In this document: in pieces, positions 1 through 5,569 of the stretch
Numbering within the stretch: the first letter of the stretch is position 1
Layout: each line of letters opens with the position of its first letter
DNA from: Deltaproteobacteria bacterium
Lineage (GTDB): Bacteria; Desulfobacterota_C; Deferrisomatia; Deferrisomatales; JACRMM01
Direction of reading: 5' to 3'
Length of the DNA stretch: 5,827 nucleotides
NCBI GenBank assembly: GCA_016218905.1
Contig: JACRCS010000236.1
Location: forward strand, 1-5,827
Translations under genes and position numbers: made by a program
The notes under the pieces: model-generated
What the model saw: only the letters and a program-made list of their open reading frames with translations
Told to the model about the DNA's origin: nothing
Database searches by the model: none

Positions 1-17
1 GCGCCAGGCAGTGACCC

Positions 18-55
18 AACAAACCGCGAGCGGCGCGCGTAGCGCGCCGCGAGCA
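18..55. repeat. 38-bp palindromic repeat, copy 1
   Basis: This 38-bp block is identical to 81-118, giving two direct copies with a 63-bp period. Each copy holds a perfect 9-bp inverted repeat, GCGGCGCGC / GCGCGCCGC, around a 3-nt loop (here 30-38 and 42-50). On the minus strand this copy is followed only by TTTGTTGGG, so it is a weaker terminator candidate than the other copy. The spacer between the copies is unrelated to the repeat, which suggests a mobile or amplified intergenic palindrome (REP-like) rather than a coding remnant. Confidence 0.85.
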
Positions 56-74
56 GCCCTCTGCCTCACCAACC

Positions 75-113
75 AAAAAAAACAAACCGCGAGCGGCGCG
101 CGTAGCGCGCCGC
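75..113 (-). terminator. Probable Rho-independent terminator of the sigma-54 regulator gene
   Basis: Read on the minus strand, the 9-bp all-GC stem (113-105 with 101-93, loop TAC) is followed by TCGCGG, then TTTG and eight T residues. The stem begins about 20 nt after the regulator's TGA at 134-136. The gap of about 6 nt between stem and T-rich tract is longer than ideal, but the whole has intrinsic-terminator form. The second palindrome copy further downstream could act as a back-up. Confidence 0.65.
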
Positions 114-118
114 GAGCA
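81..118. repeat. 38-bp palindromic repeat, copy 2
   Basis: Identical to 18-55. The hairpin arms are 93-101 and 105-113. This copy ends 15 bp from the stop codon of the minus-strand regulator, and an A8 tract (75-82) overlaps its left edge, so on the minus strand it reads as stem-loop followed by T-run. Two copies do not make a CRISPR: the repeat is itself nearly all palindrome and there is only one 25-bp spacer. Confidence 0.85.
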
Positions 119-133
119 TTCTTCGACACCTCT

Positions 134-1777
134 TCAGTCGGGATCGCGGCGCGCACGCCGGCGCACGAGGCGCCGGGCGGTCGTGCGGTCGACGCGAAGG
201 GTTCGCGCGGCGGCGGCGAAGTTGCCGCTCGCGCGCTCGAGGACGCGCGAGACGTACCAGTCGCGGACGACGGCCAGCGGCGCGGTCCCGTCGGCGATCG
301 CCGGGGGCAGGACGGGGGTGTCGATTCGCGCGGCCGTGGCGGCGGGCGCCGGCGGGCCAGCCGCCCACGGCTCGATGCCGAGCAGCAGGTTGCGGATGAC
401 GTTCTCCAGCTCGCGGACGTTGCCGCTCCAGGGGCGCGGGCGATCGACCTGTCCTTCCAGCCAGCGCCGCAGATCGTGGGATCGGTCGGCCCACTCCGGT
501 CCGCGGAGGTAGCGCGCGGCGAAGTGCATCCCGATCTCCGGGATGTCCTCGGGGTGCGCGCGCAAGGGCGGCAGCCGGATGACGACGCCGGCGAGGCGCT
601 GGTAGAGGTCGCGCCGGAACTCCCCGCGCTCGACCATCGCCTCGAGGTCGCGGTGCGTCGCCGCGATGTAGCGGGCCTCGGCGCGATGGACGCGATCCGA
701 GCCGAGGGACGTCACCTCGTCCGACTCGACGACGCGCAGCAGCTTCACCTGGGTCGTCAGCGGCAGATCGCCGACCTCGTCGAGGAAGAGGGTCCCGCCG
801 GCCGCCTCCTCGTACATGCCTCGCCTGGCTCTCACCGCGCCGGTGAAGGATCCCTTCGCGTGTCCGAAGAGCTCGCTCTCGAGCAGGGTCTCCGAGATGG
901 CGCCGCAGTTCACGGCGACGAAGGGCCTGCCGGCCCGTGACGACTCCTCATGGATCAGGCGCGCGATCCGCTCCTTGCCCACCCCGCTCTCACCCGTGAC
1001 TAGCACGGCAGACTCGACCTTCGCGATCCGGTGCGCCAGCTCGAGTACGCGCGCCATCGCTCTGCTTCGGGCCACGAGTCCGGACGGATCCTGCGGGGCC
1101 CCGGTCAAGCGTGCGATCTCCGCCCGGCGGGCCTTCAGTTGCTCCTCCGTGCGACGCAAGGCCTCTGTGAGCTCCGTCAAAGTAGTGTCCATGGACTCCT
1201 TTCGATAGAACGCCAGGTAGGGCTCGATGGACTCGCCCCACTCCTCCTTGCTCTGCCCGAGGAGGCGGCACTCCGGGTCCCCCCGGCCGCGGCAGCGGTC
1301 CTCGACACAGTAGAACTCCCGGCCCTCGCAGCAGGACACGTAACCGCTCGCAAACCCGGCCAGTGCCCAGCAGACCGGCTCTTCCGCCTGCCCGAAGTGC
1401 AGGAGGTGCTGCTCCGCCTCGTAGGAGTCGCGCCAGAGTTTCTTGAGGGGGTCCCTGGTGCCGTCCAGATCGTCCGGGTCCAGGAGGACGATGCCCTGCA
1501 GCATGTGCAGGCGGGCCCCGCCAAGGCGCCACTCCTTCTCGTCGTCCCACGGGAACGCGGTCCGGAGACTCTCCGCCGTTCGCCAGCCGTGGGCATAGCC
1601 GAAGCGCGTGAGAACGCCCCTCGCCGCTGGAACTCCCAGGCTCTCGATGAGCTCCTTGCGGAGAAGTCCCAGAGCCACGGCGTCCATGATGATTGCCCGC
1701 TGACCGCCGAAGCGCACGATGCCCCCCTCGGGCTCGAGCGAAAGAAGCTCTCTCAGATCCAGATCTCTCGCCTTCAT
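134..1777 (-). CDS. Sigma-54-dependent transcriptional activator, XylR/DmpR/MopR family (aromatic sensing)
   Basis: A 547-aa enhancer-binding protein that would contact sigma-54 RNA polymerase and hydrolyse ATP to open the promoter. The ATG at 1777 is chosen because AAGGAG lies 4 nt upstream; an in-frame TTG at 1804 has no better site and would put the Shine-Dalgarno inside the gene. Domains (ATG numbering): XylR_N sensor about 10-130, including RFGYAHGW; V4R about 131-175; predicted coiled-coil linker about 198-225; AAA+ about 235-470; Fis-type helix-turn-helix about 507-541. The AAA+ domain has Walker A GESGVGKE (262-269), a GSFTGA loop (309-314; the usual form is GAFTGA), Walker B LFLDE ending at D333/E334, an FRRDLYQRL arginine-finger segment and the PWSGNVREL motif. 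The V4R part shows C136, E159, C162 and C170 with the same spacing as the zinc ligands of MopR. H91 and W115 match MopR's phenol-binding H106 and W134. It is divergent from the molybdoenzyme gene and probably controls it. The exact effector is not determined by sequence. Confidence 0.95.
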   Translation of the reverse strand: MKARDLDLRELLSLEPEGGIVRFGGQRAIIMDAVALGLLRKELIESLGVPAARGVLTRFGYAHGWRTAESLRTAFPWDDEKEWRLGGARLHMLQGIVLLDPDDLDGTRDPLKKLWRDSYEAEQHLLHFGQAEEPVCWALAGFASGYVSCCEGREFYCVEDRCRGRGDPECRLLGQSKEEWGESIEPYLAFYRKESMDTTLTELTEALRRTEEQLKARRAEIARLTGAPQDPSGLVARSRAMARVLELAHRIAKVESAVLVTGESGVGKERIARLIHEESSRAGRPFVAVNCGAISETLLESELFGHAKGSFTGAVRARRGMYEEAAGGTLFLDEVGDLPLTTQVKLLRVVESDEVTSLGSDRVHRAEARYIAATHRDLEAMVERGEFRRDLYQRLAGVVIRLPPLRAHPEDIPEIGMHFAARYLRGPEWADRSHDLRRWLEGQVDRPRPWSGNVRELENVIRNLLLGIEPWAAGPPAPAATAARIDTPVLPPAIADGTAPLAVVRDWYVSRVLERASGNFAAAARTLRVDRTTARRLVRRRARRDPD

Positions 1778-1796
1778 AGGGCTCCTTCGCGGCAAT

Positions 1797-1832
1797 CGTA
1801 GCAACTTGCGACGATCATAGCAGGTTGCTACG
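1797..1832. promoter_or_regulatory. 36-bp palindrome, probable upstream activating site of the sigma-54 activator
   Basis: The outer arms CGTAGCAAC (1797-1805) and GTTGCTACG (1824-1832) are perfect 9-bp complements. Inside, TGC (1807-1809) pairs with GCA (1820-1822) and more bases match towards the centre at 1814/1815. The centre is about 108 bp upstream of the start predicted for the sigma-54 promoter, a normal distance for an enhancer bound by this activator class. It also covers the regulator's own -10. The arms do not obviously match the published XylR/DmpR site consensus, so assignment to this regulator rests on position and symmetry. Confidence 0.7.
1814..1822 (-). promoter_or_regulatory. 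Candidate sigma-70 extended -10 box for the regulator gene
   Basis: On the minus strand these bases read TGCTATGAT, an extended -10 (TGn then TATGAT, one mismatch to TATAAT). The predicted start is near 1807, leaving a leader of about 30 nt before the ATG at 1777. No good -35 is seen at 16-18 bp (TTCTAC at best), which is compatible with an extended -10 promoter. The box lies in the centre of the 36-bp palindrome, so a protein bound there would block it, suggesting autorepression. Confidence 0.5.
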
Positions 1833-1872
1833 AACTGGTAGAACCACTTTTCAGAAACGTACTGGAAACGGG

Positions 1873-1919
1873 GCGGAATTGCGCCTCTCTCCTGTTTGGC
1901 CTCGCCCTTGCAATTCCGC
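1873..1919. promoter_or_regulatory. Perfect 10-bp inverted repeat bracketing the sigma-54 promoter
   Basis: GCGGAATTGC (1873-1882) and GCAATTCCGC (1910-1919) are exact reverse complements separated by 27 bp. The right arm includes the GC of the -12 element and ends just before the predicted transcription start; the left arm lies upstream of the -24 element. Because both arms lie upstream of +1 they would not form a hairpin in the sigma-54 transcript, so a protein-binding role (a repressor, or a second activator site) is more likely. Arm centres are 37 bp apart, about 3.5 helical turns. Confidence 0.6.
1896..1913 (+). promoter_or_regulatory. Sigma-54 (-24/-12) promoter for the molybdopterin enzyme gene
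   Basis: TTGGC-CTCGCCC-TTGCA fits the sigma-54 consensus TGGC-N7-TTGCA. The invariant GG (1898-1899) and GC (1910-1911) are separated by exactly 10 bp. Transcription should start near 1923 and run right into the gene at 2132. The divergent gene encodes a sigma-54 activator and a palindrome lies at a typical enhancer distance, which strongly supports this promoter. No clear IHF site was recognised between palindrome and promoter. Confidence 0.85.
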
Positions 1920-1922
1920 AGG

Positions 1923-2131
1923 TCAGCAAAGCAAAACGAGGGCTAAACAGCAGGCAGGGAGTTCCCAAACGGGACACTAGCCCAGGGGGAACAGGGCGGT
2001 GACTCCCTTCCTGATTGGTCTCTTCGTCTGCATGATCGCGCTCTTTCTGTTTCCGGCATGGCGACCTGGCCGCCGAGCATCTTGATGCAGTAGGAAGCAG
2101 ATTTCACAGTACCGACAGGAGAGGCAACGCC
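1923..2131 (+). other. Long 5' leader of the molybdopterin enzyme transcript
   Basis: About 209 nt separate the predicted sigma-54 start from the ATG at 2132. The leader holds a 28-codon ORF (1999-2085) and two pairings that cannot form together: GTTCCC (1961-1966) with GGGAAC (1987-1992), and AGGGAGT (1956-1962) with ACTCCCT (2002-2008). The first would mask the ribosome site of the small ORF. No known riboswitch was recognised. The main gene has its own Shine-Dalgarno, AGGAGAGG, at 2117-2124. Confidence 0.45.
1999..2085 (+). CDS. Possible 28-aa single-pass membrane peptide in the leader
   Basis: GTG at 1999 is preceded by AGGGGGA (1984-1990) with an 8-nt spacing, a good ribosome site. The 28-codon frame ends at TGA 2083-2085, 46 nt before the enzyme's ATG. 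The peptide starts MTPFLIGLFVCMIALFLFPA, a hydrophobic stretch of about 19 residues, and ends in a basic tail with four Arg (RPGRR pattern), which by the positive-inside rule would stay in the cytoplasm. An in-frame stop at 1978 fixes the upstream limit. I recognise no family. It may be a real small membrane protein, a leader peptide affecting the downstream gene, or chance. Confidence 0.4.
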   Translation: MTPFLIGLFVCMIALFLFPAWRPGRRAS

Positions 2132-4351
2132 ATGAACAACGAAGTCCGAAGATCCATCTGTCACTGGTGCCACAACAAATGCATGGTCGAGCTCCACCTC
2201 GAAAACGGAGAACTCAAGGAGCAGACCTGGGACAGGGCCCACCCGAACGCGCCGCAGCTCCGGCGGCAGGTACAGGGTTGTACCAAGGCCCGCCATGCTG
2301 CCGAGTGGTACTACCATCCGGGCCGGACGAAGTTCCCTCTCAAGCGCGTCGGAGAGAAGGGGGAGGGCAAGTGGCAGCAGCTCACGTGGGACCAGGTCCT
2401 GGACGAGATCGCTGAGAAGCTCACGGCGCTCAAGGAGAAGTGCGGGCCGGAGACTCTGGCCACGAGCGCGGGAACCGGGCGCACCGACGACTGTTACCGC
2501 GCACGCTTCTTCAACGTCTTCGGCAGCCCCAACCACATCGGCGCTTCGAACATCTGCTACGGCCCGCATCGGATGGTCGGAGAGATGGTGCTCGGGTGGT
2601 CGCCGGCCCGCTTCGGCGGCACTCTGGACACGAAGTGCATGGTCTTCGTGGGGAACAACGCCGAGCAGGCGATCCGCAAGCTTTGGTTTGCGGTTCTCGA
2701 CATCCAGAAGGCCGGCAGCAAGCTGATCGTGATCGACCCCCGGCGGACGGTCCCGGCCGAAAAGGCCGACCTCTGGCTCCAGCTCCGGCCCGGCACGGAC
2801 GCGGCCCTCATGCTGGCAATGATCCACGTGATCCTTGAGGAGGACCTCTACGACAAGGCTTTCGTGGCGAAGTGGTGCCACGGCTTCGAGGAGCTCAAGG
2901 CGGGGGCCCGGGAGTACCCGCCGGAGAAGGTGGAAGAGATCACGTGGGTGCCCGCCGAGAAGATCCGGGCGGCAGCGCGGATGTACGCGACCTCCAAGCC
3001 CGCCGGCATCCTGCCGGCCATGGGCATCGAGCACCTGAACAACTCCATCGAGGCGCTCCACTGCACCCAGATCCTCTCCGCCCTGACCGGGAACGTGGAC
3101 TTGCTCGGCGGCGACGTCGCGACGGGCTGCCACGACCAGTTCATGGGCGACTACGAGATGAACTTGAACGAACTCGTGCCCCCCGAGCAGAAGGCGAAGC
3201 AGATCGGGTCCGACCGCTACCGCTTCAACGCGTTCCCCGGCTTCGACCTGATCATGGAGCACGCGAAGAAGAAGCTGGGTAGGGATCACACGTGCTACGC
3301 CCACGCGCCGAGCGTCTATCGCGCGATGCTGACGGGCAACCCGTATCCCGTTCGGGCCATGATCACCGTGTCGAGCAACCCCATGGTGACCGCGGCGAAC
3401 ACCAAGCTCGTGTACAAGGCGATCAAGAGCCTCGATCTCTATATCGTCTCCGAGATCTGGATGACTCCATCCGCGGAACTCGCCGACTACGTGCTGCCCG
3501 CGGCCATCTGGTCGGAGCGGCCGCTGGTCTTCAACTACTGGGACACCGCGGGGTTCCTGGAGTTCGCCCTCCCGGCCATGCCGGCCAAGGTCGAGGGCAA
3601 GTGGGACCGGCGACCCGACTACGATCTCTGGCGCGGTCTGGCCGTTCGCTTGGGCCTCGGGCAGTACTTTCCCTGGGAGACCCTCGAAGAGGCTTACGAC
3701 CACCGGCTCGAGGCCTTCGGCAAGACGCTGCGCCAGTTGGTGGAGGAGACCCCGGCCATCTACCCGCCGCACCAGCCGAAGAAGTACGAGGCGGTAGGCT
3801 TCGGAACGCCCACGGGCAAGTTCGAGATGTACTCGACGGTCCTCGAGAAGCTCGGCTACGATCCGCTGCCCCAATACCGCGAGCCTCCCGAGAGCCCAAA
3901 GAACGAGGAGCTGGCGAAGGAGTATCCGCTGATCTTGATCACCGGCGGGAGGCATCTGCCCTTCTTCCACTCGGAGCACCGGCAGATCGACTCCGTTCGC
4001 AAGCAGCGCCCGCACCCCCTCGTCCAGGTACATCCCAAAACGGCCGCGGAGCTGGGTATCGCTGACGGGGATTGGATCTGGATCGAGACGCTCCGGGGCA
4101 GGGTCCGGCAGAAGTGCGTGCTCTTCGACGGCATCGACCCGCGGGTCGTGCACGGGGAACACGGGTGGTGGTTCCCGGAGCTTCCCGGCGAGGAGCCTTG
4201 GCTGCACGGCGTGTGGGAATCCAACATCAACGTCGTCGTGGATGACGACCCCGACCACTGTAACCCGATCAACGGCGGTTGGCCGGCGAGGACGGCCATG
4301 TGCAGGATCTACCCGGTGAAGACGTACGGAACCTCTGGTTGGTCTGGTTAG
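2132..4351 (+). CDS. Molybdopterin (Mo/W-bisPGD) enzyme, DMSO reductase superfamily, acetylene hydratase-like branch
   Basis: A 739-aa cytoplasmic enzyme: no Tat or other signal peptide precedes the cluster motif. ATG 2132 follows AGGAGAGG by 7 nt. The [4Fe-4S] ligands are C10, C13, C17 (C-x2-C-x3-C) and C50, followed by the conserved Lys K52. C142 in NICYGP is the probable Mo or W ligand. The pterin-binding core includes LIVIDPRR (about 196-203) and ADYVLP (about 452-457); the C-terminal dinucleotide-binding domain starts near YPLILITGG (598) and includes HPKTAAELGI and GEHGWWFPE. Length and recalled motifs resemble Pelobacter acetylene hydratase (about 730 aa), but that enzyme's catalytic Asp13, right after the second cluster Cys, is His14 here, so acetylene hydration is not supported. 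No iron-sulfur or membrane partner subunit lies next to it in the window. It could be a stand-alone hydratase, hydroxylase or transhydroxylase-like enzyme; the divergent aromatic-type regulator suggests an aromatic substrate. The last residues (SGWSG and stop) are encoded by a tandem repeat. Confidence 0.93.
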   Translation: MNNEVRRSICHWCHNKCMVELHLENGELKEQTWDRAHPNAPQLRRQVQGCTKARHAAEWYYHPGRTKFPLKRVGEKGEGKWQQLTWDQVLDEIAEKLTALKEKCGPETLATSAGTGRTDDCYRARFFNVFGSPNHIGASNICYGPHRMVGEMVLGWSPARFGGTLDTKCMVFVGNNAEQAIRKLWFAVLDIQKAGSKLIVIDPRRTVPAEKADLWLQLRPGTDAALMLAMIHVILEEDLYDKAFVAKWCHGFEELKAGAREYPPEKVEEITWVPAEKIRAAARMYATSKPAGILPAMGIEHLNNSIEALHCTQILSALTGNVDLLGGDVATGCHDQFMGDYEMNLNELVPPEQKAKQIGSDRYRFNAFPGFDLIMEHAKKKLGRDHTCYAHAPSVYRAMLTGNPYPVRAMITVSSNPMVTAANTKLVYKAIKSLDLYIVSEIWMTPSAELADYVLPAAIWSERPLVFNYWDTAGFLEFALPAMPAKVEGKWDRRPDYDLWRGLAVRLGLGQYFPWETLEEAYDHRLEAFGKTLRQLVEETPAIYPPHQPKKYEAVGFGTPTGKFEMYSTVLEKLGYDPLPQYREPPESPKNEELAKEYPLILITGGRHLPFFHSEHRQIDSVRKQRPHPLVQVHPKTAAELGIADGDWIWIETLRGRVRQKCVLFDGIDPRVVHGEHGWWFPELPGEEPWLHGVWESNINVVVDDDPDHCNPINGGWPARTAMCRIYPVKTYGTSGWSG

Positions 4352-4396
4352 TCTCGTTCGTCTGGTTGGTCTCGTTGGTCTCGTTGGTCTGGTTGG
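4334..4396 (+). repeat. 9-bp tandem repeat, seven units, containing the stop codon of the enzyme gene
   Basis: Seven 9-bp units of type TCTGGTTGG / TCTCGTTGG run from 4334 to 4396 with no indels: TCTGGTTGG, TCTGGTTAG, TCTCGTTCG, TCTGGTTGG, TCTCGTTGG twice, and TCTGGTTGG. The first two encode the last residues Ser-Gly-Trp-Ser-Gly and the TAG stop of the molybdopterin enzyme. The unit length is a multiple of three, so copy-number change would keep the frame. Confidence 0.9.
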
Positions 4397-4446
4397 TCTA
4401 GATCGATCATTTGGACGGATCGGACCAACGGGACCAACAGGACCAA
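4375..4446. repeat. Mirror-image repeat arms forming a long imperfect hairpin
   Basis: The left arm 4375-4398 has three TTGGTC boxes; the right arm 4423-4446 has three GACCAA boxes with the same 3-nt spacing. The three 6-bp boxes pair exactly. Each 3-nt spacer gives one G-C pair, one possible G-U pair and one mismatch, so the 24-nt arms fold into a nearly continuous stem around a 24-nt loop containing GATCGATC. It follows the enzyme's stop codon and could slow transcription or protect the mRNA 3' end. No T-run follows on either strand, so it is not a typical intrinsic terminator. Confidence 0.8.
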
Positions 4447-4463
4447 AGGACGTGCCCTCAGCG

Positions 4464-4525
4464 CCGGCGCCTACGCGGTCAAGGTCCCTTTCAATGGCGG
4501 CCTGCCGTGAGGACCTCGGCGCCGG
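4464..4525. repeat. Nested inverted repeats upstream of the flavin enzyme gene
   Basis: Three stems nest around one axis: CCGGCGCC (4464-4471) with GGCGCCGG (4518-4525), AGGTCC (4482-4487) with GGACCT (4511-4516), and CGGC (4498-4501) with GCCG (4504-4507). It lies 69 bp before the start at 4595. It may be a terminator-like or leader RNA fold. There is no T-run, and high GC makes some pairing likely by chance. I saw no convincing promoter in 4447-4594. Confidence 0.5.
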
Positions 4526-4594
4526 AGCCCGGCCGAAGATCCCGCTGTCTGCCCGATCCGCAATTCTGGTATGAGGGATCGAGACGAGGAGCGC

Positions 4595-5569
4595 ATGCCG
4601 GACTCATCCTTGACAGCCCTGCTCGGGACCAGGCTCCCCATCCTCCAGGGGGGGATGTTCTGGCTCGCCACGGCCGAGCTCGCCGCCGCGGTTTGTAACG
4701 CCGGCGCGCTCGGCACCGTGAGCCCCTGCGCGGGGATGGCGAAGGATGGGGAGCCGCTCGAGAACCTCGAGCGGCAGATCGCGGAGATGAACCGGGCCAC
4801 GAGGGAGCCCTTCGCGGTGAACGTTCTTCTCGATCTGCCGATCGCCGGGCTCCTCCTCGACCGGGCCGTCGAGGTCGGCGTGAAGGTGCTGGTCACGGCC
4901 GCCGGCGATCCGCGCGTCTACACCCCCATGCTGAAGGCCCGGGGAGTCCGGGTGCTCCACGTCGTCTCCTCCGTGTCCCAGGCCAGGCGAGCCGAGGAAG
5001 CCGGCGCGGACGCGGTCGTCGTCCAGGGCGCCGAGGCGGGCGGGCGTCAGGCGCCGAACGCGCTCCCCCTCCTCTCGCTCCTTCCCCAGGTCGCCGAGGC
5101 CGTCCGAGTGCCCGCCGTCGCGGCCGGCGGGATCGTCGACGCCCGCGGCGTCCGTTCGGCCCTGGCGCTCGGAGCCCGAGGCGTGCAGGCCGGGACGAGG
5201 CTCATCGCGACCCACGAGTGCGCCGCGCATCCCTCGTACAAACAGGCGATCCTGGAGGCGGGGGATGAGGACACCGTGCTGATCGGCCACGACGCCGCGC
5301 GCGTTCGAGCGCTGAACCGGGGCCTCGCGCGCCGTTTGCGGGAGCTGGAGGTGTCCGGCGCCGCGCCCGAAGCGCTTCGCGCCGCGAGGCGCCCCGGCGG
5401 CTCCCGGGAGGCCCAGCTCGGCGGCCGGTTCGACCTCGGGGAGGCCTACTGCGGGGCCTCCGCCGGTCTCATCCGGGAGATCCTGCCCGCGCGGGCTGCG
5501 GTGGAAGAGCTGGCGAGGGGCTTCTCCCCGGGGGCCGATGCCCCCTGGGGCGGAGGCGGCCGTGCCTGA
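4595..5569 (+). CDS. Nitronate monooxygenase / FabK-like FMN TIM-barrel protein
   Basis: A 324-aa protein of the 2-nitropropane dioxygenase/enoyl-ACP reductase II fold, expected to bind FMN. The ATG at 4595 has GAGGAG 3 nt upstream, whereas the in-frame ATG at 4571 has no ribosome site. Visible motifs (start at 4595): LPILQGGMFWLATAELAAAV with QGGM at 18-21, AVNVLLD (74-80), GAEAGGR (145-151), and the FMN-phosphate region VAAGGIVDARG (about 175-185) followed by GARGVQAGTRLIATHE (193-208). In characterised nitronate monooxygenases and FabK the segment reads EAGGH, whose His is catalytic; here it is Arg151 (codon CGT, one base from CAT). Oxidation of nitronates by the usual mechanism is therefore doubtful, and the protein may be an enoyl reductase-like or other flavin enzyme. 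It overlaps the following CoA-transferase gene by 8 nt, suggesting translational coupling and work on a related acyl-CoA or acid. Substrate unknown. Confidence 0.88.
   Translation: MPDSSLTALLGTRLPILQGGMFWLATAELAAAVCNAGALGTVSPCAGMAKDGEPLENLERQIAEMNRATREPFAVNVLLDLPIAGLLLDRAVEVGVKVLVTAAGDPRVYTPMLKARGVRVLHVVSSVSQARRAEEAGADAVVVQGAEAGGRQAPNALPLLSLLPQVAEAVRVPAVAAGGIVDARGVRSALALGARGVQAGTRLIATHECAAHPSYKQAILEAGDEDTVLIGHDAARVRALNRGLARRLRELEVSGAAPEALRAARRPGGSREAQLGGRFDLGEAYCGASAGLIREILPARAAVEELARGFSPGADAPWGGGGRA

Noticed and set aside
18..118. CRISPR array
   Set aside because: Only two repeats and one 25-bp spacer, the repeat is almost entirely a GC palindrome, and no cas genes are visible.
11..940. 309-codon plus-strand frame over the repeats and the 3' half of the regulator gene
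   Set aside because: It starts in the palindromic repeats and translates the antisense of the AAA+ and DNA-binding domains; low-complexity Arg/Ala/Gly composition and no domain.
1031..1801. 256-codon plus-strand frame opposite the regulator's sensor domain
   Set aside because: Antisense shadow of conserved V4R/XylR_N coding sequence, with no recognisable family.
1778..1804. TTG at 1804 as start of the regulator
   Set aside because: The AAGGAG ribosome site lies inside this extension and serves the ATG at 1777; the palindrome arm also overlaps the TTG.
1943..4258. 771-codon open frame on the minus strand opposite the molybdopterin enzyme gene
   Set aside because: It is the antisense shadow of a strongly supported high-GC gene. 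Its protein shows no recognisable domain, is full of His/Asp/Arg/Val/Leu from complementary codons, and would run across the sigma-54-driven gene.
2132..4351. Naming the enzyme acetylene hydratase
   Set aside because: The catalytic Asp after the second cluster Cys is replaced by His, and the pocket Ile after the metal-binding Cys is Tyr, so the overall likeness does not support that reaction.
4375..4446. Intrinsic terminator
   Set aside because: The long stem is not followed by a T-run on either strand, so it is described as a repeat hairpin only.
4411..4698. 95-codon frame starting in the hairpin loop
   Set aside because: TTG start, no ribosome site, crosses the repeats and overlaps the start of the flavin enzyme gene in another frame.
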